Assembly (NCBI GenBank): GCA_965601665.1
Contig: OZ271833.1
Span: 1,860,001 to 1,924,000, forward strand
Length of the DNA stretch: 64,000 bases
Reading direction: 5' to 3'
DNA from: JANQNX01 sp965601665
GTDB lineage: Bacteria; Pseudomonadota; Gammaproteobacteria; Eutrophobiales; Eutrophobiaceae
The notes below the pieces were generated by a model. It was given only the letters and a program-made list of their open reading frames with translations, ran no database searches and had not been told where the DNA came from. Shown one piece after another: positions 17,557 through 26,288 of the stretch. Within the stretch, counting starts at the first letter, position 1; each line of letters begins with the position of its first letter. The translations under genes and the position numbers were made by a program.

Positions 17557-18423
17557 ATGAAAACAGGCGTTATCGGCCTGGGCGCCATGGGTGCGCACAT
17601 GGCCAGGAACCTGGCGGCCCGGAACAAGCTGCAGACCGTTTATAACCGAACAACGACAACCGCTGAAGCTGTGGCAAAGGAATGTAATGTCAGAATGTCG
17701 ATCTCACCGGCCGAACTTGCTGAACAATGCGAACTCATCATTATCTGTGTCTCTCGTGATGCTGACGTACTGGAGATGGTTGATGCCATTGCACCCGCTT
17801 TGCAAACCGGCACAATCGTTGTCGATACATCAACGGTAAGCGCCGACACGGCCACAGAAGCCAGCGCCAGGCTGCAGCAACGTGGCGCTGCCTTCCTTGA
17901 TTGCCCGGTATCAGGCGGTGTCGAAGGCGCCAAAAACGGCACGCTGGCTATGATGGTCGGTGGCGATGAGACCGTACTGGAACAGGCGCGCGAAACAATG
18001 GAGGCAATTGCGGGAAATATTGTTTACATGGGGAACAGTGGTGCCGGCCAGGCCACCAAGGCTGTAAACCAGATTATGGCTGCCGGGATCAACCAGGCGG
18101 TGACCGAGGCACTGGCCTTCGGCAAGGCCATGGGCCTTGAGATGAACAAGGTGGTCGATATTGTTGCCACCGGTGCGGCTGGCAACTGGTTCCTGGAACA
18201 CAGGGGCAAGACCATGCTGGCAGACAGTTACCAACCGGGTTTTAAACTTGCCCTGCATCATAAGGATTTGTCTATTTGCCAGGCAATGATCCAGCAGCTG
18301 GGCGAAAACGCACTACCGGTCGTCGAGATGACATTAATACATTACCAGCGATTAATGGACGAGGGTCACGGTGATGAAGATATTTCGGCACTGTTTCGCC
18401 TGAAACAGCAGATCTTCGAATGA
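17557..18423 (+). CDS. 3-hydroxyisobutyrate dehydrogenase family NAD(P)-dependent oxidoreductase
   Basis: 288-aa beta-hydroxyacid dehydrogenase. It has the N-terminal Rossmann motif GLGAMGAHMA (7-16), the substrate signature DCPVSGGVEGAKNGT, and the catalytic lysine in QATKAVNQIM. The family covers 3-hydroxyisobutyrate, tartronate semialdehyde and succinic-semialdehyde-type substrates. The sequence alone does not decide which applies, and no valine-catabolism neighbours are present. TTTGGAG lies about 8 nt before the ATG. It is 70 bp downstream of speA and may be read from the same transcript. Confidence 0.88.
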   Translation: MKTGVIGLGAMGAHMARNLAARNKLQTVYNRTTTTAEAVAKECNVRMSISPAELAEQCELIIICVSRDADVLEMVDAIAPALQTGTIVVDTSTVSADTATEASARLQQRGAAFLDCPVSGGVEGAKNGTLAMMVGGDETVLEQARETMEAIAGNIVYMGNSGAGQATKAVNQIMAAGINQAVTEALAFGKAMGLEMNKVVDIVATGAAGNWFLEHRGKTMLADSYQPGFKLALHHKDLSICQAMIQQLGENALPVVEMTLIHYQRLMDEGHGDEDISALFRLKQQIFE

Positions 18424-18466
18424 GTTGATCAGGGAACTGATTATCGGTCCTGGTGTCGATCTGAAA

Positions 18467-18494
18467 TTGACGCCAACGTCTATTTGTGCAGAAT
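18467..18494 (+). promoter_or_regulatory. Candidate sigma-70 promoter of the Gld-like operon
   Basis: TTGACG at 18467-18472 (5 of 6 to the -35 consensus) and CAGAAT at 18489-18494 (4 of 6 to the -10) are separated by 16 bp. They lie 48 bp before the ATPase gene, in the only sizeable gap upstream of the four-gene unit. Weak match, position-based. Confidence 0.35.
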
Positions 18495-18541
18495 AGCCGC
18501 CCTTACGGCAACATCACTGACAACACCAGAATAAAACCACT

Positions 18542-19285
18542 ATGCCCGCAGCGATTAAAGTCCAGTCGTTAAGTAAGTCATTTGGCCCGATTCACGCGGT
18601 CAGGAGCGTATCGTTCGATGTGAATCACGGAGAGGTCCTTGGTTTCCTTGGACCCAACGGCGCGGGCAAATCGACAACCATGAAAATGATTACCGGCTTC
18701 CTTGAGCCAACCGCTGGTACCGTGATTGTTAACGGGCATGATGTGCTGGAAAACCCGCTCGCGGTAAAACGCTCAATTGGCTACCTGCCTGAAGGTGCCC
18801 CGGCCTATGGAGAAATGACCGTCCGCAGTTTTCTTAATTTTATTGCCGACGTCCGTCAACTTCAGGGCAAGGAGCGCACGAAGAGAATTGATGAAGTTGT
18901 CGATCTAATCAACATCGAGGGTGTGGTAGAACAAAGCATTGAAACCCTGTCCAAGGGTTACAAGCGTCGTGTTGGGCTGGCACAGGCAATTCTGCATGAC
19001 CCGAACGTCCTGATTCTTGATGAACCAACCGATGGCCTTGATCCGAACCAGAAACATGAAGTGCGCAAGTTGATTCAGAATATGGCAAGAGATAAAGCAA
19101 TTGTCATTTCTACCCATATCCTTGAGGAAGTAGATGCAGTTTGCTCACGTGCCATCATTATTGCCAAAGGTTCGTTACTGTTTGATGGCACGCCGACAGA
19201 ATTGATTAACAATTCCGAACATGGTGATATCGATCATGCGTTTCGAAAAATTACGACCGCGGCCAGCGAGGAAAGCGTGGTATGA
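18542..19285 (+). CDS. ABC transporter ATPase, GldA-like
   Basis: 247-aa nucleotide-binding subunit. It has Walker A GPNGAGKST, the signature LSKGYKRRVGLAQA, and Walker B ILDEPTDGLDP followed by a switch-region ISTH. The LSKGYKRR form is typical of the GldA and multidrug ABC-2-type ATPases. Its stop overlaps the start of the permease gene (ATGA-type, 4 bp), so the two are translationally coupled. With the next three genes it forms a unit resembling the gliding-motility GldA-GldF-GldG transporter, but such clusters also occur in non-gliding proteobacteria where the cargo is unknown. Confidence 0.92.
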   Translation: MPAAIKVQSLSKSFGPIHAVRSVSFDVNHGEVLGFLGPNGAGKSTTMKMITGFLEPTAGTVIVNGHDVLENPLAVKRSIGYLPEGAPAYGEMTVRSFLNFIADVRQLQGKERTKRIDEVVDLINIEGVVEQSIETLSKGYKRRVGLAQAILHDPNVLILDEPTDGLDPNQKHEVRKLIQNMARDKAIVISTHILEEVDAVCSRAIIIAKGSLLFDGTPTELINNSEHGDIDHAFRKITTAASEESVV

Positions 19286-20016
19286 ATACACTGCTGGCTA
19301 TATTTAAACGCGAGTTCACCAGCTATTTCGTAACGCCTGTGGCCTATGTATTTATTGTTATCTTCCTGTTCATGACAGGTATCTTTACTTTCTACCTGGG
19401 CGCGTTTTATGAATCAAACCAGGCAGACCTGCAGCCGTTTTTTCGCTTCCATCCCTGGTTATACCTGTTCCTTATCCCTGCTATTTCAATGCGCCTCTGG
19501 TCAGACGAACGTAAAAGCGGATCAATTGAATTGTTAATGACACTACCCGTTTCAATTACAGATGCGGTGGTGGGTAAATACCTTGCAGCATGGTGTTTTA
19601 CCGCAGTAGCGCTATTACTGACTTTTCCAATGTGGATCACCGTTAATTATCTTGGCGACCCCGACAACACAGTTATCATGGCCAGCTACCTGGGCAGCCT
19701 CATCATGGCGGGCGGCTTTCTTGCGATTGGTTCCTGTATCTCCGCATTGACCAAAAGCCAGGTGATTGCCTTCGTTATAAGCGTGGTAATCAGTTTCATG
19801 TTTATTCTAAGTGGTTTCCCGATGGTACTGGATGTATTCCAGGGCTGGGCGCCGCAAACATTGATTGATGCCATTGCCTCTTTCAGTTTCCTGACGCACT
19901 TCACCTCGATCACGAAAGGGGTCATAGACTTACGCGACATAGTCTACTTTGCTGCGCTTATTGTGTTCTGGCTTTACATCAATGTTGTTGTAATAGAAAC
20001 GAAAAAGGCAAGTTAA
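19282..20016 (+). CDS. ABC-2 type permease, GldF-like
   Basis: 244-aa integral membrane protein with about six hydrophobic segments, the first at residues 20-45. The cytosolic motif R-L-W-S-D-E-R-K-S-G-S-I-E-L-L is the hallmark of the GldF/NosY-like ABC-2 permease group. It overlaps the ATPase gene by 4 bp and is followed after 2 bp by the GldG-like gene, so coexpression is near certain. Substrate unknown. Confidence 0.88.
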   Translation: MNTLLAIFKREFTSYFVTPVAYVFIVIFLFMTGIFTFYLGAFYESNQADLQPFFRFHPWLYLFLIPAISMRLWSDERKSGSIELLMTLPVSITDAVVGKYLAAWCFTAVALLLTFPMWITVNYLGDPDNTVIMASYLGSLIMAGGFLAIGSCISALTKSQVIAFVISVVISFMFILSGFPMVLDVFQGWAPQTLIDAIASFSFLTHFTSITKGVIDLRDIVYFAALIVFWLYINVVVIETKKAS

Positions 20017-20018
20017 CG

Positions 20019-21893
20019 ATGAAGCTGAGGGTAAAAAACAGGATTGTCTCCACTACCGGTGTTGTACTTGCAAGCTGCCTGTTTATCAGCGTGGTCATTC
20101 TTGCCAACACAGCATTGACGACATGGCGTATTGACCTGACTGAAAACAAGCTCTTCACGTTATCAGATGGCACCAGGAATATCCTGAAAAACCTGGAAGA
20201 ACCTATCCAGTTTGACTTTTATTTCTCGCGCAAGGGTATGGTTGATTTCCCATTACTTGCCAACTATGGCTCGCGAGTCAGGGATATGCTGGAAGAATAC
20301 GCTGCCTATGCCGATGGAAAACTGATTCTTAATATCATCGAACCGGAGACTTTTTCCGACACCGAAGACCAGGCCGTCGCCAGTGGCTTACGTACTGTTT
20401 CAGCAAATGCCACCAGTGACCGTGTTTACTTCGGACTGGTTGGCACCAACTCTACCGATGATGAAAAGGTGATCCCGTTCTTCCAGAGCAACCGTGAAGC
20501 GGCACTGGAATATGATCTGACCAAGATGATCTATAACCTTGCCTATCCAGAGAAACGTGTTGTAGGTGTCGTATCTCAATTACCGATCATGGGCGTAGAA
20601 AATGACAACCAGCAACCGGCATGGACGGTCGTCAACGCGCTTAAAGAATTTTTTGAGGTGCAGGATCTTGGAACCAGACTTGAAACTATTGATGATAAGG
20701 TCGATGTGCTCTTAATCGTGCATCCCAAGGATCTGACATATCGCACCCGATTTGCAATTGACCAGTATCTTTTAAGAGGCGGCAAGGCGCTGTTGTTTCT
20801 TGACCCACTGGCAGAGCAGGATCGAAGTACGCCCGATGAAGCTAACCCGCAGGTAATACCCAGGCTTGATTCATACCTGCCGGGTCTGCTTGGTGCCTGG
20901 GGTTTAAAGATGGCTGATCAAAAAATTGTTGGGGATATCAAGGCGGCCATGCGTGTACAGGCAAATAGCCCAAGAGGCATGACCGAAATCGATTATCTGC
21001 CCTGGTTACGTCTGAGTGCGGACAATTTTAACCCGGATGACTTTTCCAGCAGTGAATTAAACCTGATACACATGGGTACGGTTGGCGCGATTGAAGTCGC
21101 AGAGGATAAGGGACTGACACTAACGCCATTAATACAGACATCAACCAAATCAACCCTGCTTGAACGTGACCTGATACTTTTTCAGCGTGACCCGACCGTC
21201 ATTCTGAATAATTTTAAATCCGAAGACAGGAAAATGCTGCTGGCAACTCGCGTGCAGGGTAAAGTGAATACCGCATTTCCCGACGGTATGCCATCAGATG
21301 AAGAAGATGGTGAAGCCGTAAAGGACCAGTCATTTGTCAGCGAGGGAGAACTAAATGTCATCATAGTCTCCGACACAGATATACTTGCTGACCACTTCTG
21401 GGTAAGAAACCAGAACATGTTTGGTGTTCAGGTGCCGCAACCAATAGCCAGCAACGGTGATTTCGTGATCAACAGCGTTGAAAATCTGGCAGGTAACACG
21501 GACCTCATCAGCCTGCGCGGTCGTGGAAAATATGCCAGACCATTTACACTGGTCGAGGAAATTACCAAGGAAGCCGAGGCACGCTTCCGCGCCAGGGAAC
21601 AGGAACTACAGGCCAGTCTCGATGAAACAGAGAAAAAGATCCAGGAACTGCAACAGGAACAAGGCGGAGAACAGTCTTACCTTCTAAACAGTAAATTGAC
21701 TGACGAGATAGAGAAGTTTCGTAGTGAACGCTTGCAAATACGTAAAGAATTGCGACGCGTACAACACGAGTTAAAGAAGAATATTGAAAAACTTGGCTCC
21801 CAGGTTCGTTTTATTAATATCGGTCTCATCCCACTGCTCATTACTATACTGGCGTTGACTATCGGCATATACAGGGCCAACAAAAGAACCTGA
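20019..21893 (+). CDS. GldG family ABC transporter accessory protein
   Basis: 624-aa protein with one N-terminal membrane segment (about 12-32), a long periplasmic portion, a coiled-coil rich in Glu/Gln/Arg (about 510-590) and a C-terminal membrane segment (about 600-620). The N-terminal sequence R-I-D-L-T-E-N-K-L-F-T-L-S is the conserved start of the GldG/intraflagellar-transport-like domain. It sits 2 bp after the permease and 5 bp before the DUF4340 gene. The domain is thought to work with the GldA/GldF pair; the molecular role is not established. Confidence 0.85.
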   Translation: MKLRVKNRIVSTTGVVLASCLFISVVILANTALTTWRIDLTENKLFTLSDGTRNILKNLEEPIQFDFYFSRKGMVDFPLLANYGSRVRDMLEEYAAYADGKLILNIIEPETFSDTEDQAVASGLRTVSANATSDRVYFGLVGTNSTDDEKVIPFFQSNREAALEYDLTKMIYNLAYPEKRVVGVVSQLPIMGVENDNQQPAWTVVNALKEFFEVQDLGTRLETIDDKVDVLLIVHPKDLTYRTRFAIDQYLLRGGKALLFLDPLAEQDRSTPDEANPQVIPRLDSYLPGLLGAWGLKMADQKIVGDIKAAMRVQANSPRGMTEIDYLPWLRLSADNFNPDDFSSSELNLIHMGTVGAIEVAEDKGLTLTPLIQTSTKSTLLERDLILFQRDPTVILNNFKSEDRKMLLATRVQGKVNTAFPDGMPSDEEDGEAVKDQSFVSEGELNVIIVSDTDILADHFWVRNQNMFGVQVPQPIASNGDFVINSVENLAGNTDLISLRGRGKYARPFTLVEEITKEAEARFRAREQELQASLDETEKKIQELQQEQGGEQSYLLNSKLTDEIEKFRSERLQIRKELRRVQHELKKNIEKLGSQVRFINIGLIPLLITILALTIGIYRANKRT

Positions 21894-21898
21894 ACGTC

Positions 21899-22948
21899 AT
21901 GAATAAGAAACTCACCGTTTTTTCACTCGTTACTCTCGTTGTCATCATCACGGCAGCAATATTCGCTAGCCTGCGAGCGCCCCGGCCAGAAATCGAAAAA
22001 CCGTTGTTCTTTCCTGAACTGAAACAGAATATCGGCGATGTCCGCCAGATACAGATACAGTCCTTTGACGACAGCATCAGCCTGACACTGAGGAACAATG
22101 TCTGGGGAATAGATGAGTTTGATGGTTACCCTGCCCTTCCTGACAAGGTCAAGAGTACCGTACTTGGTGCCGCAGACTTAAAACTGAATGCCCCCAAGAC
22201 CGCCCTTGAGAGACTCTATCCACGTCTTGGCGTAGAAGGCCCAATTGCTGACGAGTCAACCTCAAAGCTACTGACGCTGAAAGATGGCAAGCAGAAAGAA
22301 ATAGTAACCGTTATCGTCGGCAAACCACGCCGCAGCAGCGCGGCACAGGGGGCATCGGGTCTGTACGTAAGAAAACCCGATGATGCGCAATCGTACCTGG
22401 TCGATGGTGTGCTTGAAATATCGGCAAAAAAGACAGACTGGCTGGAACGCTCACTGCTGGATATACCCGCAGAAGCAATTCAGTCTGTCAGCGTTGCCCA
22501 CCCTGATGGTGATAGTTATACATTATTTAAAACCGAAAAAGGCCAGGATAGCTTTTTGGTTCAGAACCTGCCTGAAGGCAAGAAAGCCGCACCGGAAATT
22601 ATTCTTAACCGATTTGGCGCCCTGTTGGCTGATGTACAAATCAGTTCAGCTCGTGGCAGAAAGGTACTTGATGATATCCAGGACAGGATAATTGCTACTG
22701 TAAAGACGTTTGATGGCCTGGAAATAATGCTGCAGGCTTTTTCTTTAAACGGTAGACCTTATACAACGTTTGATATAACACGTATTGATACCAGTAACGA
22801 AAGTGAAGAAATCGACGTTGCTGACCTGCAACAATATGTAAACAGAATGAACGAAAAACTTGCGGACTGGGTATTCGAGATCCAGGGTTTCAAGTTTGAT
22901 ATTATTAATAATAAATCAGATAAACTGTACAGAGATGCGAATAACTAG
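21899..22948 (+). CDS. DUF4340 domain protein
   Basis: 349-aa protein with one N-terminal membrane anchor (about 5-25) and a periplasmic domain of the DUF4340 type, often the last gene in Gld-like ABC clusters. Features include F-F-P-E-L near residue 40, WGIDEFDGYPALPDKV, and a repeat of that fold in the second half (L-D-I-P-A-E-A-I). Its 3' end overlaps the convergent response-regulator gene by 4 bp. Probably an accessory periplasmic subunit of the ABC system, inferred from conserved gene order. Confidence 0.82.
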   Translation: MNKKLTVFSLVTLVVIITAAIFASLRAPRPEIEKPLFFPELKQNIGDVRQIQIQSFDDSISLTLRNNVWGIDEFDGYPALPDKVKSTVLGAADLKLNAPKTALERLYPRLGVEGPIADESTSKLLTLKDGKQKEIVTVIVGKPRRSSAAQGASGLYVRKPDDAQSYLVDGVLEISAKKTDWLERSLLDIPAEAIQSVSVAHPDGDSYTLFKTEKGQDSFLVQNLPEGKKAAPEIILNRFGALLADVQISSARGRKVLDDIQDRIIATVKTFDGLEIMLQAFSLNGRPYTTFDITRIDTSNESEEIDVADLQQYVNRMNEKLADWVFEIQGFKFDIINNKSDKLYRDANN

Positions 22949-25119
22949 TGAATACTGGTTGATTCGTTAAATCCATCTTTCTGATCAACAGCACTGTTCT
23001 TCTTTTCGTACTCAATACACCAATCGTGAAACTCGCTGGCAGGAAGCGGTGCACTGTAATAATAACCCTGAACAATGTCACAACCCTTTTCTCTTAGAAA
23101 AGCCAACTGTGCTGCAGTTTCTATGCCTTCCGCAATCACTTTCTTGCCAAGGTTATGTGCAAGGCTGATGACAGCATTCACAATCACGGCATCATCAGGA
23201 TTGTCTTCTAACTCCTGAATAAAGCTTTTATCAATCTTAAGCATTGATATTGGCAGGCTTTTCAAATAGGCAAGTGAAGAATAACCAGTCCCAAAATCAT
23301 CAATAGATATTGATGAACCCATGCCCTGTAATTCCTTGAGCACCGGCAGCACAACGTCGATATTATCCATCAAGGTAGATTCTGTTATTTCAAACTCTAA
23401 CCTGCCGAGGTCAACATCCTGCTGTCCGAGCTTGATAAGCAGTCGTTTTCTGAATCCCTCATCCAGTAATGCCGAAGGCTCAAGATTAATCGCAACGGAG
23501 GGCAGGGAAAAGCCTTGTTGCTGCCAATGCTTAAGCTGTGAACATACCTGACTGATTACCCATTCTGTAATGTCATCCATTAAACCGGTATTCTCCGCCA
23601 TAGGTACAAAGTGTGCAGGCGAAACCATGCCTAATTCCGAACTATGCCAACGTAACAAGACCTCGGCGCCGATGATACTGTCAGTTGCCAGATCAATTTT
23701 AGGTTGAAAGTAAATAATAAATTCTTCGCTCTCCAGTGCCCTCGCTAATAAACTTTCAATCTGCAGCCTTTTATTCGCTCTATTGTTGAACTCCTGACTG
23801 TAATAGCTATAGCTATGCTTGTTTGGTCCCAGTTCCTTGGCATGAGTCAACGCCTGTGATGCCTTCATAATCAGATCTTCGGCACTGGACGCGTCTCCAG
23901 GATAAAAACTGATACCAATACTGGTAGAAAGATGAATAGATTCACCGTTAACAACAAGATTATTGTTTAACTCATCGCATAGTTTTTTCACAATTTCAGT
24001 AGAGTCTTCATACTTTGTAATGTTATTCACGACCATAGCAAAATTATCAGCGCCAAGATGGCCAAGAACGATATCTTCGGTGGCATCAATTCCGTAACCG
24101 GCCATCGCCATACCAGACTCATTAACGCAAGTAGCAAGTCGCTTGCTGATTTCTGTTAACACCGTATCACCAGCAGCATGGCCCAGGTTGGCATTGATGC
24201 GCATAAAATTGTCAATATTGAGTTTTATAAGGGCAAAACGCTGTTTATACTGCCGGGCAGTACGAATAGATCGGGCAAGTTGTCTTCTGAAATAATCACG
24301 GTTGGGCAAACCCGTCAGGCTGTCATACATCGAGAGCGTTTGTATTTTTTTCTCGGCTTCGCGCAGGTCAGTCATATCCTGGAATACACCCAGCAAGCGT
24401 CGTTCATTATGCGCGTTCTGTTCGTAATCCACCGTCTGCCTGATTCTACGTATGTTGCCTGTACCAGTTTTAATTTCAAATTCAATGCTGTAATTCTTGT
24501 CCTTATGTGTCGCATCCTGAAAAATAGACGCAACCCTTTCCAGGTTGTTATCGCTGATTAACATCAACAGTAATTTATAATCATCGCAAGGACGGGCTTC
24601 AAGACCGAACAGTAAAGCGGCTTCTGCTGAACAGTAAAATTCATCTGCATCTATGTTGTATGTCCACTCGCCCATCTTCGCGGTTTTCTGGGCGGACAAC
24701 AGTAACTTTTCCCGTTCTGACAAGCGTTCAGCAGTAGCGCTTGCTTTTAGCGCAAACATTATCCTGTGAATTAGCTTTGCATTGTTAATTGGCTTGGTTA
24801 TGAAATCTGTAGCACCACATTGATAGGCACGATTGACTGACTCATCGTCATCGGATGCTGTCATTATCATGATTGGAAAATGTCGGGTTTTTAAGTAGTG
24901 CGTTGCACGAACGCAGAACTCGAACCCATCCATGATTGGCATTTGCACATCAACCATGACCATATCCGGGTTACATCGCTCCAGCAGGCCAAGCCCCGCT
25001 TCACCGTTGTCAGCGGTAATAACCTGAAAACCATTCTGTTCGAGCCTCAGCTTGAGCAGGTTTTGCAGGTCCGTGTCATCATCGATAACCAGTATGGTTT
25101 TTTGATTCGTCGCTGCCAT
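22945..25119 (-). CDS. Response regulator with REC, PAS, GGDEF and EAL domains
   Basis: 724-aa predicted c-di-GMP regulator. REC domain 8-125 with phosphoacceptor D57 (VMVDVQMP). A PAS-like domain covers about 145-255. The GGDEF domain (about 262-435) has the signature degraded to GADNF (356-360), so cyclase activity is unlikely. The EAL domain (about 450-705) has EVL in place of EAL (486-488) but keeps N-L-E-P-S, FEITES, the metal site DDFGTGYSS, KIDKSF, AEGIET and QGYYYS, so phosphodiesterase activity is plausible. An Hpt-like protein is encoded 27 bp upstream on the same strand, suggesting a shared signalling unit. Confidence 0.92.
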   Translation of the reverse strand: MAATNQKTILVIDDDTDLQNLLKLRLEQNGFQVITADNGEAGLGLLERCNPDMVMVDVQMPIMDGFEFCVRATHYLKTRHFPIMIMTASDDDESVNRAYQCGATDFITKPINNAKLIHRIMFALKASATAERLSEREKLLLSAQKTAKMGEWTYNIDADEFYCSAEAALLFGLEARPCDDYKLLLMLISDNNLERVASIFQDATHKDKNYSIEFEIKTGTGNIRRIRQTVDYEQNAHNERRLLGVFQDMTDLREAEKKIQTLSMYDSLTGLPNRDYFRRQLARSIRTARQYKQRFALIKLNIDNFMRINANLGHAAGDTVLTEISKRLATCVNESGMAMAGYGIDATEDIVLGHLGADNFAMVVNNITKYEDSTEIVKKLCDELNNNLVVNGESIHLSTSIGISFYPGDASSAEDLIMKASQALTHAKELGPNKHSYSYYSQEFNNRANKRLQIESLLARALESEEFIIYFQPKIDLATDSIIGAEVLLRWHSSELGMVSPAHFVPMAENTGLMDDITEWVISQVCSQLKHWQQQGFSLPSVAINLEPSALLDEGFRKRLLIKLGQQDVDLGRLEFEITESTLMDNIDVVLPVLKELQGMGSSISIDDFGTGYSSLAYLKSLPISMLKIDKSFIQELEDNPDDAVIVNAVISLAHNLGKKVIAEGIETAAQLAFLREKGCDIVQGYYYSAPLPASEFHDWCIEYEKKNSAVDQKDGFNESTSIH

Positions 25120-25146
25120 AAATTGATAATTAGTTTCATCGCCTTC

Positions 25147-25524
25147 TTATTTAACCTGGTCAAGCATGGCATCAGTATTTAGCATTTCACGTATCGCTGC
25201 ATGCGCTTCCAGAAATGTATCCTGTAGAACATCAAGCATCAAGGCTGCTGCATCTATTTCATTACGCTGTATCAGTGTTTCTATTCTCTGTAACAGCGCT
25301 GCCAGCCTCCTTGCACCCACATTATTACTTGTAGATTTTAGTTTATATATCGCGATAAGAACTTGATCAAACTGATTTTCAAAACCGGTATGTATATCAG
25401 TCATGAGTGATAACGAATCCTCGAGGAAAATGCGTAACACCTCGTGAAATTCATCATCCATAATAGCGTGCAAATCCTGTATTACTTTCTGATCGATAAT
25501 GGGAAATTGTTCGACATTTTCCAT
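25147..25524 (-). CDS. Hpt-like four-helix protein lacking the phosphoacceptor histidine
   Basis: 125-aa all-helical protein. The segment around residues 57-71 reads A-I-Y-K-L-K-S-T-S-N-N-V-G-A, matching the Hpt consensus A-H-x-L-K-S-x-S-x-x-x-G-A except that Tyr60 replaces the phosphorylated His. The codon is TAT, one base from CAT. The rest of the domain (D-x-F-L-E-D at about 32-37, glycine turn, later amphipathic helices) looks intact. A phosphorelay role is unlikely in this form; a docking or decoy role next to the REC protein is possible. Sequence error cannot be excluded from one read. Confidence 0.8.
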   Translation of the reverse strand: MENVEQFPIIDQKVIQDLHAIMDDEFHEVLRIFLEDSLSLMTDIHTGFENQFDQVLIAIYKLKSTSNNVGARRLAALLQRIETLIQRNEIDAAALMLDVLQDTFLEAHAAIREMLNTDAMLDQVK

Positions 25525-25612
25525 GTGTTTAACCTCTAGTATACAGCCTGTGTTTCAATCATGCAGATTTGAGCAGACATGATTGTGAAAGGAGCCCCTT
25601 ACGTAACTGCAT

Positions 25613-26164
25613 TTAATTCAGCTGACGTGCCACCAGTGATCGTTGCGTTGCATTGGAACTCCTTGCTGCCTTTTCGAAACCTTTTGAATATGCATTCGAA
25701 AAACTGCCTACTGCCAGTATATTTGCTGATGATAGCTGCGATATGCGATTAAGCATTTCAACGACCATGTCAAAATTGTTAGCGAGGTAGGTATATACCT
25801 TAGCAGTATCCATATCTGTATGCTTTGCCAGTGTCTGATAAGCATTCTTTCCGGTTTTAATAAAATCTTCCGGCGCAACCTCATAAGCGCGGGTGATATC
25901 AGGGTAAAAACCGCAGATCAACAAACATTTATTGGCGATTCGCTGCAGTTTCTCTTCAGATTCACTGACAGCATTATCTCGCCGGATCTGCATCTGTTCA
26001 TCAGACATGTCCTCCCGGGTCAGCAGTAAAAAAAGACGTACAAGGTAATGTGCTACATCTTCCGGCAGACACTGTTGCGACAGGTACTCTGCCCGTCCAA
26101 GCAGGGCATGCCACTGTGCAGTTTCCGACAGGGTGATTGCTATATTTTTCACACTATAATCCAT
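25613..26164 (-). CDS. Hypothetical protein upstream of Hpt/REC genes
   Basis: 183-aa largely helical protein with no signal peptide or membrane segment and no recognised motif. ATG 26164 is preferred to the upstream ATG 26179 because purine-rich AGGTTCAGAG precedes it. It contains a Cys-Leu-Leu-Ile-Cys-Gly segment near the middle and many Asn/Asp-Met pairs. It lies 88 bp upstream of the Hpt-like gene on the same strand, so it may belong to that signalling unit. Function unknown. Confidence 0.7.
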   Translation of the reverse strand: MDYSVKNIAITLSETAQWHALLGRAEYLSQQCLPEDVAHYLVRLFLLLTREDMSDEQMQIRRDNAVSESEEKLQRIANKCLLICGFYPDITRAYEVAPEDFIKTGKNAYQTLAKHTDMDTAKVYTYLANNFDMVVEMLNRISQLSSANILAVGSFSNAYSKGFEKAARSSNATQRSLVARQLN

Positions 26165-26288
26165 TGCTCTGAACCTCATCTGTTATAGCGGCTGCAAAAC
26201 CCACAAACTTGAGCCGAATCCGGTCAGTTTCGTACACAATATTGATTACTCACGCTATACTTCGCGCTTCGCTAAAGAATTGAATTTC

